Source of the DNA: an uncultured Bacteriovorax sp.
Lineage (GTDB): Bacteria; Bdellovibrionota; Bacteriovoracia; Bacteriovoracales; Bacteriovoracaceae
Direction: 5' to 3'
Length of the DNA stretch: 36,563 nucleotides
Assembly: GCA_946482295.1 (NCBI GenBank)
Contig: CAMLRB010000004.1
Coordinates: 1 to 36,563 of the forward strand
Notes under the pieces: generated by a model
Told to the model about the DNA's origin: nothing
Database searches by the model: none
The model's input: the letters and a program-made list of their open reading frames with translations, nothing else
Position numbers and translations under genes: made by a program
In this document: piece by piece, positions 15,643-24,211 of the stretch
How the letters are laid out: every line of letters starts with the position of its first letter
Numbering within the stretch: the stretch's first letter is position 1

Positions 15643-16852
15643 GTCGAATAATACGTATTCGGAAAAAGATTTGGATTTTCTGTTGTCACCATTGGCGATC
15701 CGTCAAAGTGCTGAAGCAATTTTCAATCTTACAAAAGAAGGTAAAACACATTTCACATACCATGCAGACAAATTTAATGAAGTTGTCGATTACGTTGTAG
15801 AAGTGATTAATGAAAATTATCCAACTCACAATATCCCTTTTCACTCTCGCTGGGGACACTTTCGCGTAGGTGGAACTGATCGTGTAGCCGCTATGCTTGA
15901 GCCGAAAATGGAAGGCATGGATAAGATGGAAAAAGCGAGAGTAAAACTTGATCTTGTTATTACATCGGTTCTTCTTGACGCTGGAGCTGGTGCTGAGTGG
16001 AAATACAATGAAGCAAGTAGTGGCAAAACATTTAATCGTTCAGAAGGATTAGGCGTTGCTAGTTTATATCTTTTTATGGGAGGAAACCTCTCGCATGAAG
16101 GTAAACTTCAAGCGACAGCAAAGGGACTTCAGAACCTTTCGGTTGAAAAACTTGCTGAAGCTTTTCAAGTCTCTCCATCAAATCCACTTATTGGTGTTGA
16201 GGGCAGACTCTCTCTCTTAAAAAACTTAGGAAAAACAATCGAAGATAAAAAAACATTATTCCCAGGTGGAAGACCAGGAAGTCTTGTAGATTATCTACAT
16301 GGACGCTATGGAATGTCTTTCACGGGTCCTCAACTCTTAAGAGCTGTTCTTGATGGATTGGGAGAAATTTGGCCAGGAAGAGTAAAAGTTGCAGGGGTGA
16401 ATCTTGGTGACATCTGGAATTACTCAAAAGTTCCAGGTGGACTTGCAGCTTTCCATAAACTCTCTCAGTGGATGTCATACTCTCTTTGCGAACCTCTTAT
16501 GGAAGCGGGCTTTACAATTACTGAAGTTGAAAAACTCACAGGATTAGCAGAATACCGTAATGGTGGTCTCTTACTAGATCGTGGTCTTGTTACTCTGAAC
16601 GATAAAAAACTGTATGATATTGATCACCGTCCAGATTCGGAACTCATTATCGAATGGCGTGGTTTAACAGTTGCCCTCCTGGATCGTATTGGAGAAGCCG
16701 TTCAGAAAAAATTAAATAAATCACCAACTGAATTTCCATTAGCGAAAGTTCTTGAAGGTGGAACATGGTGGGCAGGCAGAAAAGCGGCTAAGGCCCTCCG
16801 TGCAGATAGTTCACCCCCACTAAAAATTCTTAGTGATGGAACTGTGTTTTAA
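15635..16852 (+). CDS. DUF1688 family protein, URC4 type
   Basis: This 405-residue protein matches the DUF1688/Urc4 (Urg3) family, required for uracil use in the L. kluyveri URC pathway. Its exact reaction is not established to my knowledge. Conserved-looking segments include SRWGHFRVGGTDR near residue 70, GAGAEWKYNE near 115, FPGGRPGSLVDYL near 210, and GGTWWAGRKAAK near the C-terminus. No signal peptide or known nucleotide-binding loop is visible. The start overlaps the end of the previous gene by eight bases, with GGGAG eight bases upstream. UPRT follows after 22 bases. Confidence 0.82.
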   Translation: MNKSNNTYSEKDLDFLLSPLAIRQSAEAIFNLTKEGKTHFTYHADKFNEVVDYVVEVINENYPTHNIPFHSRWGHFRVGGTDRVAAMLEPKMEGMDKMEKARVKLDLVITSVLLDAGAGAEWKYNEASSGKTFNRSEGLGVASLYLFMGGNLSHEGKLQATAKGLQNLSVEKLAEAFQVSPSNPLIGVEGRLSLLKNLGKTIEDKKTLFPGGRPGSLVDYLHGRYGMSFTGPQLLRAVLDGLGEIWPGRVKVAGVNLGDIWNYSKVPGGLAAFHKLSQWMSYSLCEPLMEAGFTITEVEKLTGLAEYRNGGLLLDRGLVTLNDKKLYDIDHRPDSELIIEWRGLTVALLDRIGEAVQKKLNKSPTEFPLAKVLEGGTWWAGRKAAKALRADSSPPLKILSDGTVF

Positions 16853-16874
16853 TTTATTTTAAAAGGAAAGAGAT

Positions 16875-17504
16875 ATGAAAAATGTAACTGTCATTGATCA
16901 CCCATTGTTAAAACACAAATTGGGCTACCTTCGCGACAAAAATACAAACTCGAGCGAGTTTCGCGAAATTGTTAAAGAAATTTCAAAAATTCTTGCTTAT
17001 GAAGCCATGAAAGATTGGAAACAACTTGAAACAATCAGCATTGAAACTCCAATTGCAAAAACTTCTACTGAAAGAATTATCAATCCACCAGTTGTTGTTT
17101 CAATTATGCGTGCTGGAAATGGAATGATGGATGCTGTTCTTTCAATGATCCCAATCAGTAGCGCAGGATACATTGGCATTTATCGTGATAAGTTTATTCA
17201 TAATACAGTTGAGTATTACTTTAAAATGCCTGAGAACGTTAAAGGAAAGGACATCTTACTTTGTGATCCACTTATCGCAACGGCAGATACAATCATCGCT
17301 GCGATTGATCGTCTTAAGCATTACGATGTGGGTAAAATTAAAGTTCTTTCTATTTTAGCTAGCCGATACGGATTGGAGAAAGTTTTAAGCTTCCATCCTG
17401 AAGTAGAAATCTATACACTTAATGTAGAGCAAGACATGAACGAGCACGGTTATTTAGTCCCAGGACTAGGCGATGCTGGCGATAGACTTTTCCAAACAAA
17501 ATGA
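16875..17504 (+). CDS. upp: uracil phosphoribosyltransferase
   Basis: This 209-residue type I phosphoribosyltransferase makes UMP from uracil and PRPP. The N-terminus VIDHPLLKHKL and the C-terminus GYLVPGLGDAGDRLF are diagnostic for UPRT. The PRPP loop is DPLIATADT, slightly changed from the common DPMLATGGS. Length is normal. In the URC pathway UPRT (Urc6) is the entry step. A second classical role, pyrimidine salvage, is compatible. Its stop overlaps the uridine kinase start (ATGA). Confidence 0.93.
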   Translation: MKNVTVIDHPLLKHKLGYLRDKNTNSSEFREIVKEISKILAYEAMKDWKQLETISIETPIAKTSTERIINPPVVVSIMRAGNGMMDAVLSMIPISSAGYIGIYRDKFIHNTVEYYFKMPENVKGKDILLCDPLIATADTIIAAIDRLKHYDVGKIKVLSILASRYGLEKVLSFHPEVEIYTLNVEQDMNEHGYLVPGLGDAGDRLFQTK

Positions 17505-18121
17505 AGTTAGATAATAGACCTTATATCATTGGTGTCTCGGGTGGAAGTGGATCTGGTAAGACCTACTTCGCTCGAGAATTACAAAAAACGCTCGGTGATG
17601 AACGTTGTACGATTCTCTATCAAGACAATTATTACATCGACCAATCTCATCGTTTTGATGGCGATGGTGGCTCAGTTAACTTTGACCACCCAAGCAGTTT
17701 AGATTTTGAATTGTTAGCATTAGGCTTAAGCCAATTGAAAACTGGTTCTCCCATTAGAGTCCCACTCTATGATTTCGCCACTCATACACGCAAAGCAGAG
17801 TCTATCGAATGTCTACCTACAAAGATCATCCTGGTTGATGGTATTCTTATTCTGGATTCAGCGGTAGTTCGTGAGCAACTTGATGAAGCTGTTTATTTTG
17901 ATACTCCTGAAGAGCTCCGCTTTCAACGTAGACTTGAACGTGACGTACATGAACGTGGTAGAACTCCTGAAGGAGTAAAAAAGCAATTCGAATTGCAGGT
18001 GAAGCCAATGCATGATCAATTTGTAGAGCCATCTAAGATACATGCAAAAACGATTGTAAAAGATTTTGGTGACTACCATGAAGCTCTGGAATTTTTTGTT
18101 AAAAAACTTAGCTCTCTTTAG
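17501..18121 (+). CDS. udk: uridine kinase
   Basis: This 206-residue kinase has the P-loop GGSGSGKTYFA at about residues 14-24 and the DNYYID and FDHPSSLDF blocks of Udk. It phosphorylates uridine or cytidine to the monophosphate using a nucleoside triphosphate. Length and motif order are normal. It overlaps upp by four bases (ATGA), so both routes to UMP sit in the URC-type operon. This would let uridine as well as uracil enter breakdown, which is an inference from context. Confidence 0.92.
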   Translation: MKLDNRPYIIGVSGGSGSGKTYFARELQKTLGDERCTILYQDNYYIDQSHRFDGDGGSVNFDHPSSLDFELLALGLSQLKTGSPIRVPLYDFATHTRKAESIECLPTKIILVDGILILDSAVVREQLDEAVYFDTPEELRFQRRLERDVHERGRTPEGVKKQFELQVKPMHDQFVEPSKIHAKTIVKDFGDYHEALEFFVKKLSSL

Positions 18122-18144
18122 CCTTTCAATATTAGGAACTCAAA

Positions 18145-18744
18145 ATGATAAAAAAAATGATCTTAGTGGTTTCACTATTAATGTCTTATTGCGCTTTCTC
18201 GGCTACCCATATTCTTTTTCTAGGAGACTCACTTTCTGAAGGTTATGGCCTTCCAGAAGAAAAATCATTTCCCCGTCTTGTTGAAAAAAAATTAAAGGCC
18301 AATGGAAAAGATGTTGTCATCACTAACGGAGGCGTCAGTGGTTCAACTTCAGCTAGTGGTATGACTCGTTTAAAGTGGCATTTAAAGAAAAAAACGGATG
18401 TGATTGTGCTGGAACTGGGGGCTAATGATGGGCTTCGCGGTTTACCAGTGAAGAGTACGGAAAAGAATCTTCGCGAACTCATTCAATACGCGAAAAAACA
18501 AAAAGTTAAAATTTTATTATTGGGACTATTACTTCCTCCAAACTATGGCAGTGGATACACTCGCGAGTTCAGTAGTATGTATGGAAATTTAAGTAAGTCT
18601 GAAAATATTCCTATGCTTCCTTTTCTACTAGAAGGAGTGGCCGGCAAACCAGAACTCAATCTTCCTGATGGCATTCACCCTAATGAAAAAGGACATGAAG
18701 TCATTGCAAATCTTGTTGCTAAATTTGTGGAGAAGAATATTTGA
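18145..18744 (+). CDS. exported SGNH/GDSL esterase, TesA-like
   Basis: This 199-residue lipase/esterase has a signal peptide (about 1-20) and family blocks GDSLSEG (Ser29 nucleophile), a GVSG block, GANDGLRG and DGIHPNEKG with the Asp-His pair. This is the pattern of E. coli TesA (acyl-CoA thioesterase I, protease I, lysophospholipase L1), which acts in the periplasm. The stop overlaps the start of the ABC ATPase gene, matching the E. coli tesA-ybbA-ybbP neighbourhood, where the genes are divergent rather than co-linear. Substrate range cannot be told. Confidence 0.87.
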   Translation: MIKKMILVVSLLMSYCAFSATHILFLGDSLSEGYGLPEEKSFPRLVEKKLKANGKDVVITNGGVSGSTSASGMTRLKWHLKKKTDVIVLELGANDGLRGLPVKSTEKNLRELIQYAKKQKVKILLLGLLLPPNYGSGYTREFSSMYGNLSKSENIPMLPFLLEGVAGKPELNLPDGIHPNEKGHEVIANLVAKFVEKNI

Positions 18745-19397
18745 AAATAGAAATTGGTGGCCTTCATAAAAGTTTTGTTCAGGGAAAAAATAAAATCCAA
18801 GTTTTGAAAGATGTCAGTCTGTCCATGCGTTCAGGAGAGATAGTTGCCCTACTTGGAAAATCCGGAAGTGGCAAAACAACGATGCTTTCTCTTCTAGCAG
18901 GCCTTGAGAAGCCGGAAAGCGGTCATATCAAAATGGCCGATCAGGAACTTACTATTCTTTCCGAAGAAGCACTCTGTGATTGGAGAGCAAAAAATTTAGG
19001 AATTATCTTTCAACAATTTCATCTTATTCCGCATCTCACAGCACTCGAAAACGTTCTCCTTCCTTTAGAAATTAATAATAAAATTGATCCCAAACTAGCT
19101 GCTGATTGGCTCGAAAAAGTTGGGCTTGGCCATCGCTTTAATCACTTTCCTTCCATGCTTTCAGGCGGTGAACAACAAAGAGTGGCAATTGCTCGTGCTC
19201 TTGTTTTCAATCCCAGTCTCATTTTGGCGGATGAACCAACTGGTAACTTAGATGTAGAAACCGGGAAATCGGTCATCGATACATTGTTTTCAATAGTAAG
19301 GGCAAATAAAACGACAATGATTCTCGTTACGCACGATGAAGAACTCGCTCAAAGAGCAGATAGAACTGTTAGACTTAGCGGTGGGCAATGTCACTAA
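18741..19397 (+). CDS. ABC transporter ATP-binding protein, YbbA/LolD-like
   Basis: This 218-residue ATPase has Walker A LGKSGSGKTT (near 40), the signature LSGGEQQRVAIARAL, Walker B LILADEPTGNLD and the switch His in LVTHD. It belongs to the MacB/LolD/YbbA (type VII) group that drives envelope-lipid or small-molecule extrusion rather than ordinary import. The start is TTG, overlapping the TGA of the esterase gene, with GGAG eight bases upstream. It pairs with the following permease. Confidence 0.9.
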   Translation: MKIEIGGLHKSFVQGKNKIQVLKDVSLSMRSGEIVALLGKSGSGKTTMLSLLAGLEKPESGHIKMADQELTILSEEALCDWRAKNLGIIFQQFHLIPHLTALENVLLPLEINNKIDPKLAADWLEKVGLGHRFNHFPSMLSGGEQQRVAIARALVFNPSLILADEPTGNLDVETGKSVIDTLFSIVRANKTTMILVTHDEELAQRADRTVRLSGGQCH

Positions 19398-21925
19398 TCA
19401 AGTTTTTTTGGCGAGATTTTAAATCCGACCAGGCCTTCAATTCTTTTTTTCTCCTCTGTGCAACTTTAGGCATTATTGGGCTCCTCTTGGTTGAAGCCTT
19501 CAAGGCCGGAGTTGAGGATAAAGTTTCAAAAAATGCCAAAAATTTTATTGCTGCTGACTTATCTATTTCTACGCGTAGAAATTTTACTCCAGAAGAGAGA
19601 GTCAAAATTGAAAGCTATCTAAACGAAAGTAAATTTTCATTTTCTCACTGGAATGAAACTTATTCATTGGTTTCCAAAGTTTCTGAAAATCCCCATTCAA
19701 AATTGGCCAATCTCAATTTTGTTTCGGAAGGCTTTCCTTATTATGGCGGTCTGGTTCTTGAAAAAAGTGGCTTTAAAGGACCAGGACAATGGACTTCGCT
19801 GCATACATCACCAAAAGTTTGGATAAGTCGAGATATAGCCTGGGAACTCGATCTGAAAATTGGAGATCAACTCCAGGTTGGAAGTCTGAAGGCCATCATT
19901 GACGATATTATTATTGAAGATAAATTTTCTTCATTCAGAGGTTTTAGCTTAGCTCCAAAAATATTCTTATCTCACGGTCACATCGCTGCTACTGAATTGA
20001 TAAAATTCGGCTCAACGGGCACAAGCGCTTACGCAGTCAAACTCAATGAAGCCGATTCAAAAGTCATCAAAGAAAATGTTCGTAAGTTGCTTAACGATCG
20101 TAGTATTAAAGTAGTAGATGCCTCAGATTCTACTCAACAGGTGGCCCGCGCGCTCATGTTACTGGCCGATTATCTGAGCCTTATTACACTTCTCACTTAT
20201 TTACTAAGTTTGATCGGGCTGTACTATTTTTCACAACATTTCCTGGCTGCCAAACTTAAAGTTTTTTCTATTTATAAGGCACTGGGAATAAAAACATCTT
20301 TTCTTTTTAAAGTGAATTTTCTTCACCTTTTGGCACTCACGTTTATTGCAGTCGTGCTATCGAGTATAGCGGTTGTGACTTTTTTCCCTCTGATCGAACA
20401 CTTTTTCGAATCTCTTTCGGGTGAAGATTTAGTGTTTAAACTTAATGTTATTTCTATGGCTAGAATCTTCCTTCTCTCTTTAGGTGGAAGTATACTGGCC
20501 TTAGGACCTCTCTATTGGGGAGCCCTTCAGACACCAGTGGCGACAGTCTTTCAAGATTTACCAGCAGAGCTAAAACGATTGAAGTTTATCTACTTCATTC
20601 CACTTCTAAGTTACGTCATTGGTCTTTCCATGTTCCTGGCCAATTCATTAAAGATTGGTGGTTTGTTTATAGGTGCATTGATTGGAATTGTATTATTGGC
20701 CGGAATCTTCTTTAAAACAGCGACTGTCATATTAGATAAATTTTCATCTCGCCTTAATTTTGTTAATCGACACGCGAGTAAGACATTAAGCCGTTACTTC
20801 ACGTCATCTTTTACAGTGTTCATTTGTTTGTTGTTGGGAATGACATTAACTACATTTATCTTCCAAATCGAAAAATCCCTAAGAACAGAATTTACCCAAT
20901 CATATGGAGACCGAAGGCCGGATCTTTTTATGTTCGATCTTCAAGATTCTCAGGTTGAAGATTTTAACAGAATGTTGGCCAATGAAAAATGGATTCAAAC
21001 ATTAGTGGCCCCTATGATTCGTGGACGATTGATAAGTGTGAATGGAACATCTACCACACAGAGAAACGAACAACCCGAAGCCCAGTTTTCCACACGTGAA
21101 GATGAAAATGCTGAGCGGATGAAAAATAGAGGAGTCAATCTTAGTTACCGTAATCAATTGTCATGGTCTGAACGTGTCGTAGAAGGAAGTTTCCCTACCA
21201 AGCCTTGCCATCCTGAAAAGGAGTTATGCCAAATCTCAATCGAACAATCTTACGCACGAAGAATTGGAGTAAATATCAATGATCGTTTGAAATTTGATAT
21301 TAGCGGTATTGAAGTCGAAGGAATTGTCACTAGTCTTCGTCGAGTCAAGTGGACGAGTTTTGAACCTAATTTCTTTATTCTTTTTCAATCGGGAATTCTA
21401 GATGAAGCTCCAAAGACATTTCTCTCTTCATTTAAAGTGGATACGATTGATGAAAAACGAATGGTGTTTACTAAAGTAGCTAAGAATTTTCCGAACGTAT
21501 CGGTTTTGGATGTATCTGAACTCGTAAAAAAAATCATAACTATTTTTGACCTTATGGCAATTGCGATCAAGTTTATCTCTATTCTTTCGCTCACTCTAGC
21601 GATGATAGTTCTCGTTGCTGTTAGTTTTAACCATCTTGATCTCAGAAAAAAAGAAATGGGACTGTTTCGATTGATGGGTCTTAAACAGGCCATCGTCGCT
21701 CAAATCTACACTAAAGAGTTCGCTATTTTGATTGGCTTTTGTCTCTTCTTGTCGCTTGCTTTCGGTTCAATTATGACAACTATTCTGATGGGGCAAGCTT
21801 TTGACAGTGAAGCCTTCTATCAGTTGCCAGTTGTGATCCCGTTCCTTTTAGGACTGAGCAGCGTCTTACTCATTATTGTTTCAATAAGAGTGCGACAGCT
21901 GCTCAACCAGCATAGATTTTTTTAG
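19388..21925 (+). CDS. FtsX-like ABC permease, YbbP-like
   Basis: This 845-residue permease has a first transmembrane helix near 18-35, a large periplasmic domain, then two FtsX-type four-helix units: one at about 255-400 and one ending the protein near 715-840. More helices lie between them (about 400-500), as in the ten-helix YbbP layout. Known relatives in E. coli work with YbbA and TesA in envelope hydrophobic-compound handling. It overlaps the ATPase gene by ten bases. No further gene or clear terminator follows in the 67 bases before the next exporter. Confidence 0.87.
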   Translation: MSLIKFFWRDFKSDQAFNSFFLLCATLGIIGLLLVEAFKAGVEDKVSKNAKNFIAADLSISTRRNFTPEERVKIESYLNESKFSFSHWNETYSLVSKVSENPHSKLANLNFVSEGFPYYGGLVLEKSGFKGPGQWTSLHTSPKVWISRDIAWELDLKIGDQLQVGSLKAIIDDIIIEDKFSSFRGFSLAPKIFLSHGHIAATELIKFGSTGTSAYAVKLNEADSKVIKENVRKLLNDRSIKVVDASDSTQQVARALMLLADYLSLITLLTYLLSLIGLYYFSQHFLAAKLKVFSIYKALGIKTSFLFKVNFLHLLALTFIAVVLSSIAVVTFFPLIEHFFESLSGEDLVFKLNVISMARIFLLSLGGSILALGPLYWGALQTPVATVFQDLPAELKRLKFIYFIPLLSYVIGLSMFLANSLKIGGLFIGALIGIVLLAGIFFKTATVILDKFSSRLNFVNRHASKTLSRYFTSSFTVFICLLLGMTLTTFIFQIEKSLRTEFTQSYGDRRPDLFMFDLQDSQVEDFNRMLANEKWIQTLVAPMIRGRLISVNGTSTTQRNEQPEAQFSTREDENAERMKNRGVNLSYRNQLSWSERVVEGSFPTKPCHPEKELCQISIEQSYARRIGVNINDRLKFDISGIEVEGIVTSLRRVKWTSFEPNFFILFQSGILDEAPKTFLSSFKVDTIDEKRMVFTKVAKNFPNVSVLDVSELVKKIITIFDLMAIAIKFISILSLTLAMIVLVAVSFNHLDLRKKEMGLFRLMGLKQAIVAQIYTKEFAILIGFCLFLSLAFGSIMTTILMGQAFDSEAFYQLPVVIPFLLGLSSVLLIIVSIRVRQLLNQHRFF

Positions 21926-21992
21926 GAGAGTTTTGTATTTTTAGGGAAGAGCCTATATCCTGTTAATAAGACAAACTAATTAACCGAGTAAT

Positions 21993-22772
21993 ATGCTTTT
22001 ATCCAAGGCCGAAATTCAGCAAAACTATGAGCTCGTTTGTTCTCTTACGATTGCTCAAATGAAGTCACGTTATCGCAAGACCTTTGCTGGGTTTGTCTGG
22101 GTAGTATTGAATCCTATTCTTACTTTCGGCGTTCAGGCGATTATTTTTAAACACATCTTAAAAATTCAACTTGAAAATTATTTTGTCTATCTGATGGCCG
22201 GGATTGTTCCCTGGGTTTTTATGATGAGTTCAGTGACAATGACAACTACATCTCTGGTCACTAACAGATCTACTCTCATGGCCTTTAAGGTTTCACCATG
22301 GGTTTTTTTGGTATCCCAAATTTTGGATAACTTTATAAATTTTCTCGCTTCTTATTTTGTTCTCATTTTTTTTATTAATCCGAAGATGCTTCTTAATCCC
22401 TGGTTGTTACCGCTTTTTTTATTAACAACCCTTCTTCTGGTTTCTTTTGTTTTTTTTCTCTGCTTTTTCCTCTCGGCCTTAAATGTTTTTTTCAGAGATA
22501 CACAATACATTGTTCAGTTTGTTTCAACTCTTGCGATTTTCATAACACCCGTATTTTACCCAGTTCATCTTCTACCAGAAAACTACCAAACAGCGATAGG
22601 CTGGAATCCTTTCTACATTATGCTTAGACCGTTTCAAAAACTCATTTGGAACAACGATTTAAATGCTTATTTCCACTCTATGGGAATAGCTCTTTTGGCC
22701 CTGATAGTGATGGGTGCCATTTCAACGCTTTATTGGAGAAGAAAACGTTATGACTTATTCTTCAGACTCTAA
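21993..22772 (+). CDS. ABC-2 type polysaccharide exporter permease, Wzm/TagG-like
   Basis: This 259-residue membrane protein has about six transmembrane segments and the ABC-2 features of O-antigen/teichoic-acid exporters. These are RYRKTFAGFVWVVLNP near residue 30 and NPFYIMLRPFQ near residue 208, the usual order for Wzm/KpsM-type permeases. It exports a lipid-linked glycan through the inner membrane together with the following ATPase. It overlaps that gene's start by 23 bases. No glycosyltransferase is nearby in the window, so the cargo is unknown. Confidence 0.85.
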   Translation: MLLSKAEIQQNYELVCSLTIAQMKSRYRKTFAGFVWVVLNPILTFGVQAIIFKHILKIQLENYFVYLMAGIVPWVFMMSSVTMTTTSLVTNRSTLMAFKVSPWVFLVSQILDNFINFLASYFVLIFFINPKMLLNPWLLPLFLLTTLLLVSFVFFLCFFLSALNVFFRDTQYIVQFVSTLAIFITPVFYPVHLLPENYQTAIGWNPFYIMLRPFQKLIWNNDLNAYFHSMGIALLALIVMGAISTLYWRRKRYDLFFRL

Positions 22773-23544
22773 AGAAGTTATTTTAGACATTCGGCATTTC
22801 AGTTTGGCCTATACAACTCCTTTTTATAAGGTAGATTCATTCCGTGATTATTTTGTAAACTTTTTCAGATCACCGATGAATTTCCTTCTCAATAGCAGTC
22901 AAAAAGTCCTTATTCTCGACGACATTAATCTTCAGATAAAAAAAGGAGATCGCGTCGGTATACTAGGAAACAACGGGTCCGGAAAAACTTCACTCTGTCG
23001 TTTTATTTGCGGATTATTCGGTCCAGTTCGTTCAATAAAAGTAAACGGACTTGTTCGTGGCATCTTTGATACAGAGGTAGTTGTACTGCCTGAACTTTCA
23101 GGGAGAGAAAATTTAGAAGTGCTTGCTCACTTTTTTTTTCCTGAATTAGATAGTGCTACCAGAAAAAAAATTATCGCAGAATCAGAAGAATTTAGTGAAC
23201 TCGGTAAATACTTAGACGTTCCGTTCAAACTCTATAGTAAGGGGATGCGAGCACGCTTATTTCTCTCATTGATTTCAAGCAGACCGTCTGATCTTCTTAT
23301 CTTGGATGAAGTTTTCAACGGAGCAGACCATTTTTTTAGCGATAAAATCACCCAAAGAATTAAAAAACTGATTCAAGAATCTGGCGCAGTGATTTTCGTT
23401 TCTCACAGTCATGATCTCATTAGTGAAGTATGTAATCGTGTTGTCGTTTTTGATAATAAAAAAGTTATCTTTGATGGACCAACGGCAGAAGGCATTGCTT
23501 ACTATCGCACGCATTGTGAGAGAACTCTTATCAATAATGATTAG
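22750..23544 (+). CDS. ABC-2 exporter ATP-binding protein, Wzt/TagH-like
   Basis: This 264-residue ATPase has Walker A LGNNGSGKTSL near residue 82, the divergent signature YSKGMRARLF and Walker B LLILDEVFNGAD. These are typical of KpsT/Wzt/TagH ATPases. There is no extra C-terminal carbohydrate-binding domain, so cargo selection by that domain is absent. The ATG at 22750 overlaps the permease gene. A 12-codon longer frame is less likely. The end overlaps the convergent peptidase gene by four bases. Confidence 0.85.
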   Translation: MTYSSDSKEVILDIRHFSLAYTTPFYKVDSFRDYFVNFFRSPMNFLLNSSQKVLILDDINLQIKKGDRVGILGNNGSGKTSLCRFICGLFGPVRSIKVNGLVRGIFDTEVVVLPELSGRENLEVLAHFFFPELDSATRKKIIAESEEFSELGKYLDVPFKLYSKGMRARLFLSLISSRPSDLLILDEVFNGADHFFSDKITQRIKKLIQESGAVIFVSHSHDLISEVCNRVVVFDNKKVIFDGPTAEGIAYYRTHCERTLINND

Positions 23545-24209
23545 AGCTGAATATATCGCTTAAAGATTTCTGGAAGTTCTTCTAAAACAATGTCTTTTAA
23601 TTCTAGATCAGCTTGCTTAATCGTCTGTTCTAAAAGTTCATAAGTAAATTCACGTTCGTAATCATCCGCAACTTTTCGAAAACTCAAATGCCATTTCTCG
23701 GGAGCGATACCACCACTATCTTTGGAATAGGGGCGATAGAAGCCATGTTTTTCTAAAGCTCCATCAAGCCATAAGTGAAAAGGAGCAAAGAGCCCTTCTC
23801 CTTCTGTTTCAGCTGTCGTGAGTTGCACTTTGTATCCTTCCACTAGAGCGTTGGCATCGAAAACATCGAAGTCAGATCCCCAATGATGTCGGCTTGCTCC
23901 AGGAAGGGCTGACCATCTAAGAATGGAGTGAATGAGTTCTTTTTTTGAAAGAGAGTGATAATCGAGAATTAAGCCTTGCGAGTCGAGTAAAACACGTTCT
24001 CCGCGAGCTTTTGCATTCCAGATTTTTAATTGAGCATCAAAACTTCGAAAGCTACTGGCGATGGCCAGACTGAAACCATGATCACGAGCATCGTTTCTAA
24101 GAGTATCCAATGCAAGAGGCATATCTTTGTGGATGAGTTTTTGGCTGAGATAATCTTGAATGAGATGTTCTTCACTTTGACCAGTTAGAATTTTAGAAAG
24201 ATCCGTCAT
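23541..24209 (-). CDS. M15-type (VanY/DacB-like) D-Ala-D-Ala carboxypeptidase family protein without signal peptide
   Basis: This 222-residue protein has the M15B zinc-peptidase pattern: SFRSF near 55, SRHHWGSDFDV (SxHxxGxxxD, His and Asp zinc ligands) near 108-118, and EKWHLS near 178. Family members trim peptidoglycan D-Ala or LD-bonds. The N-terminus is hydrophilic, with no signal or anchor, although the substrate would be outside the cytoplasm. It could use another export route, act on cytoplasmic or recycled muropeptides, or be loaded into prey. It is the last gene of the guaD operon, two bases after rlmN. AAGG precedes the ATG. Confidence 0.75.
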   Translation of the reverse strand: MTDLSKILTGQSEEHLIQDYLSQKLIHKDMPLALDTLRNDARDHGFSLAIASSFRSFDAQLKIWNAKARGERVLLDSQGLILDYHSLSKKELIHSILRWSALPGASRHHWGSDFDVFDANALVEGYKVQLTTAETEGEGLFAPFHLWLDGALEKHGFYRPYSKDSGGIAPEKWHLSFRKVADDYEREFTYELLEQTIKQADLELKDIVLEELPEIFKRYIQL

Positions 24210-24211
24210 GA

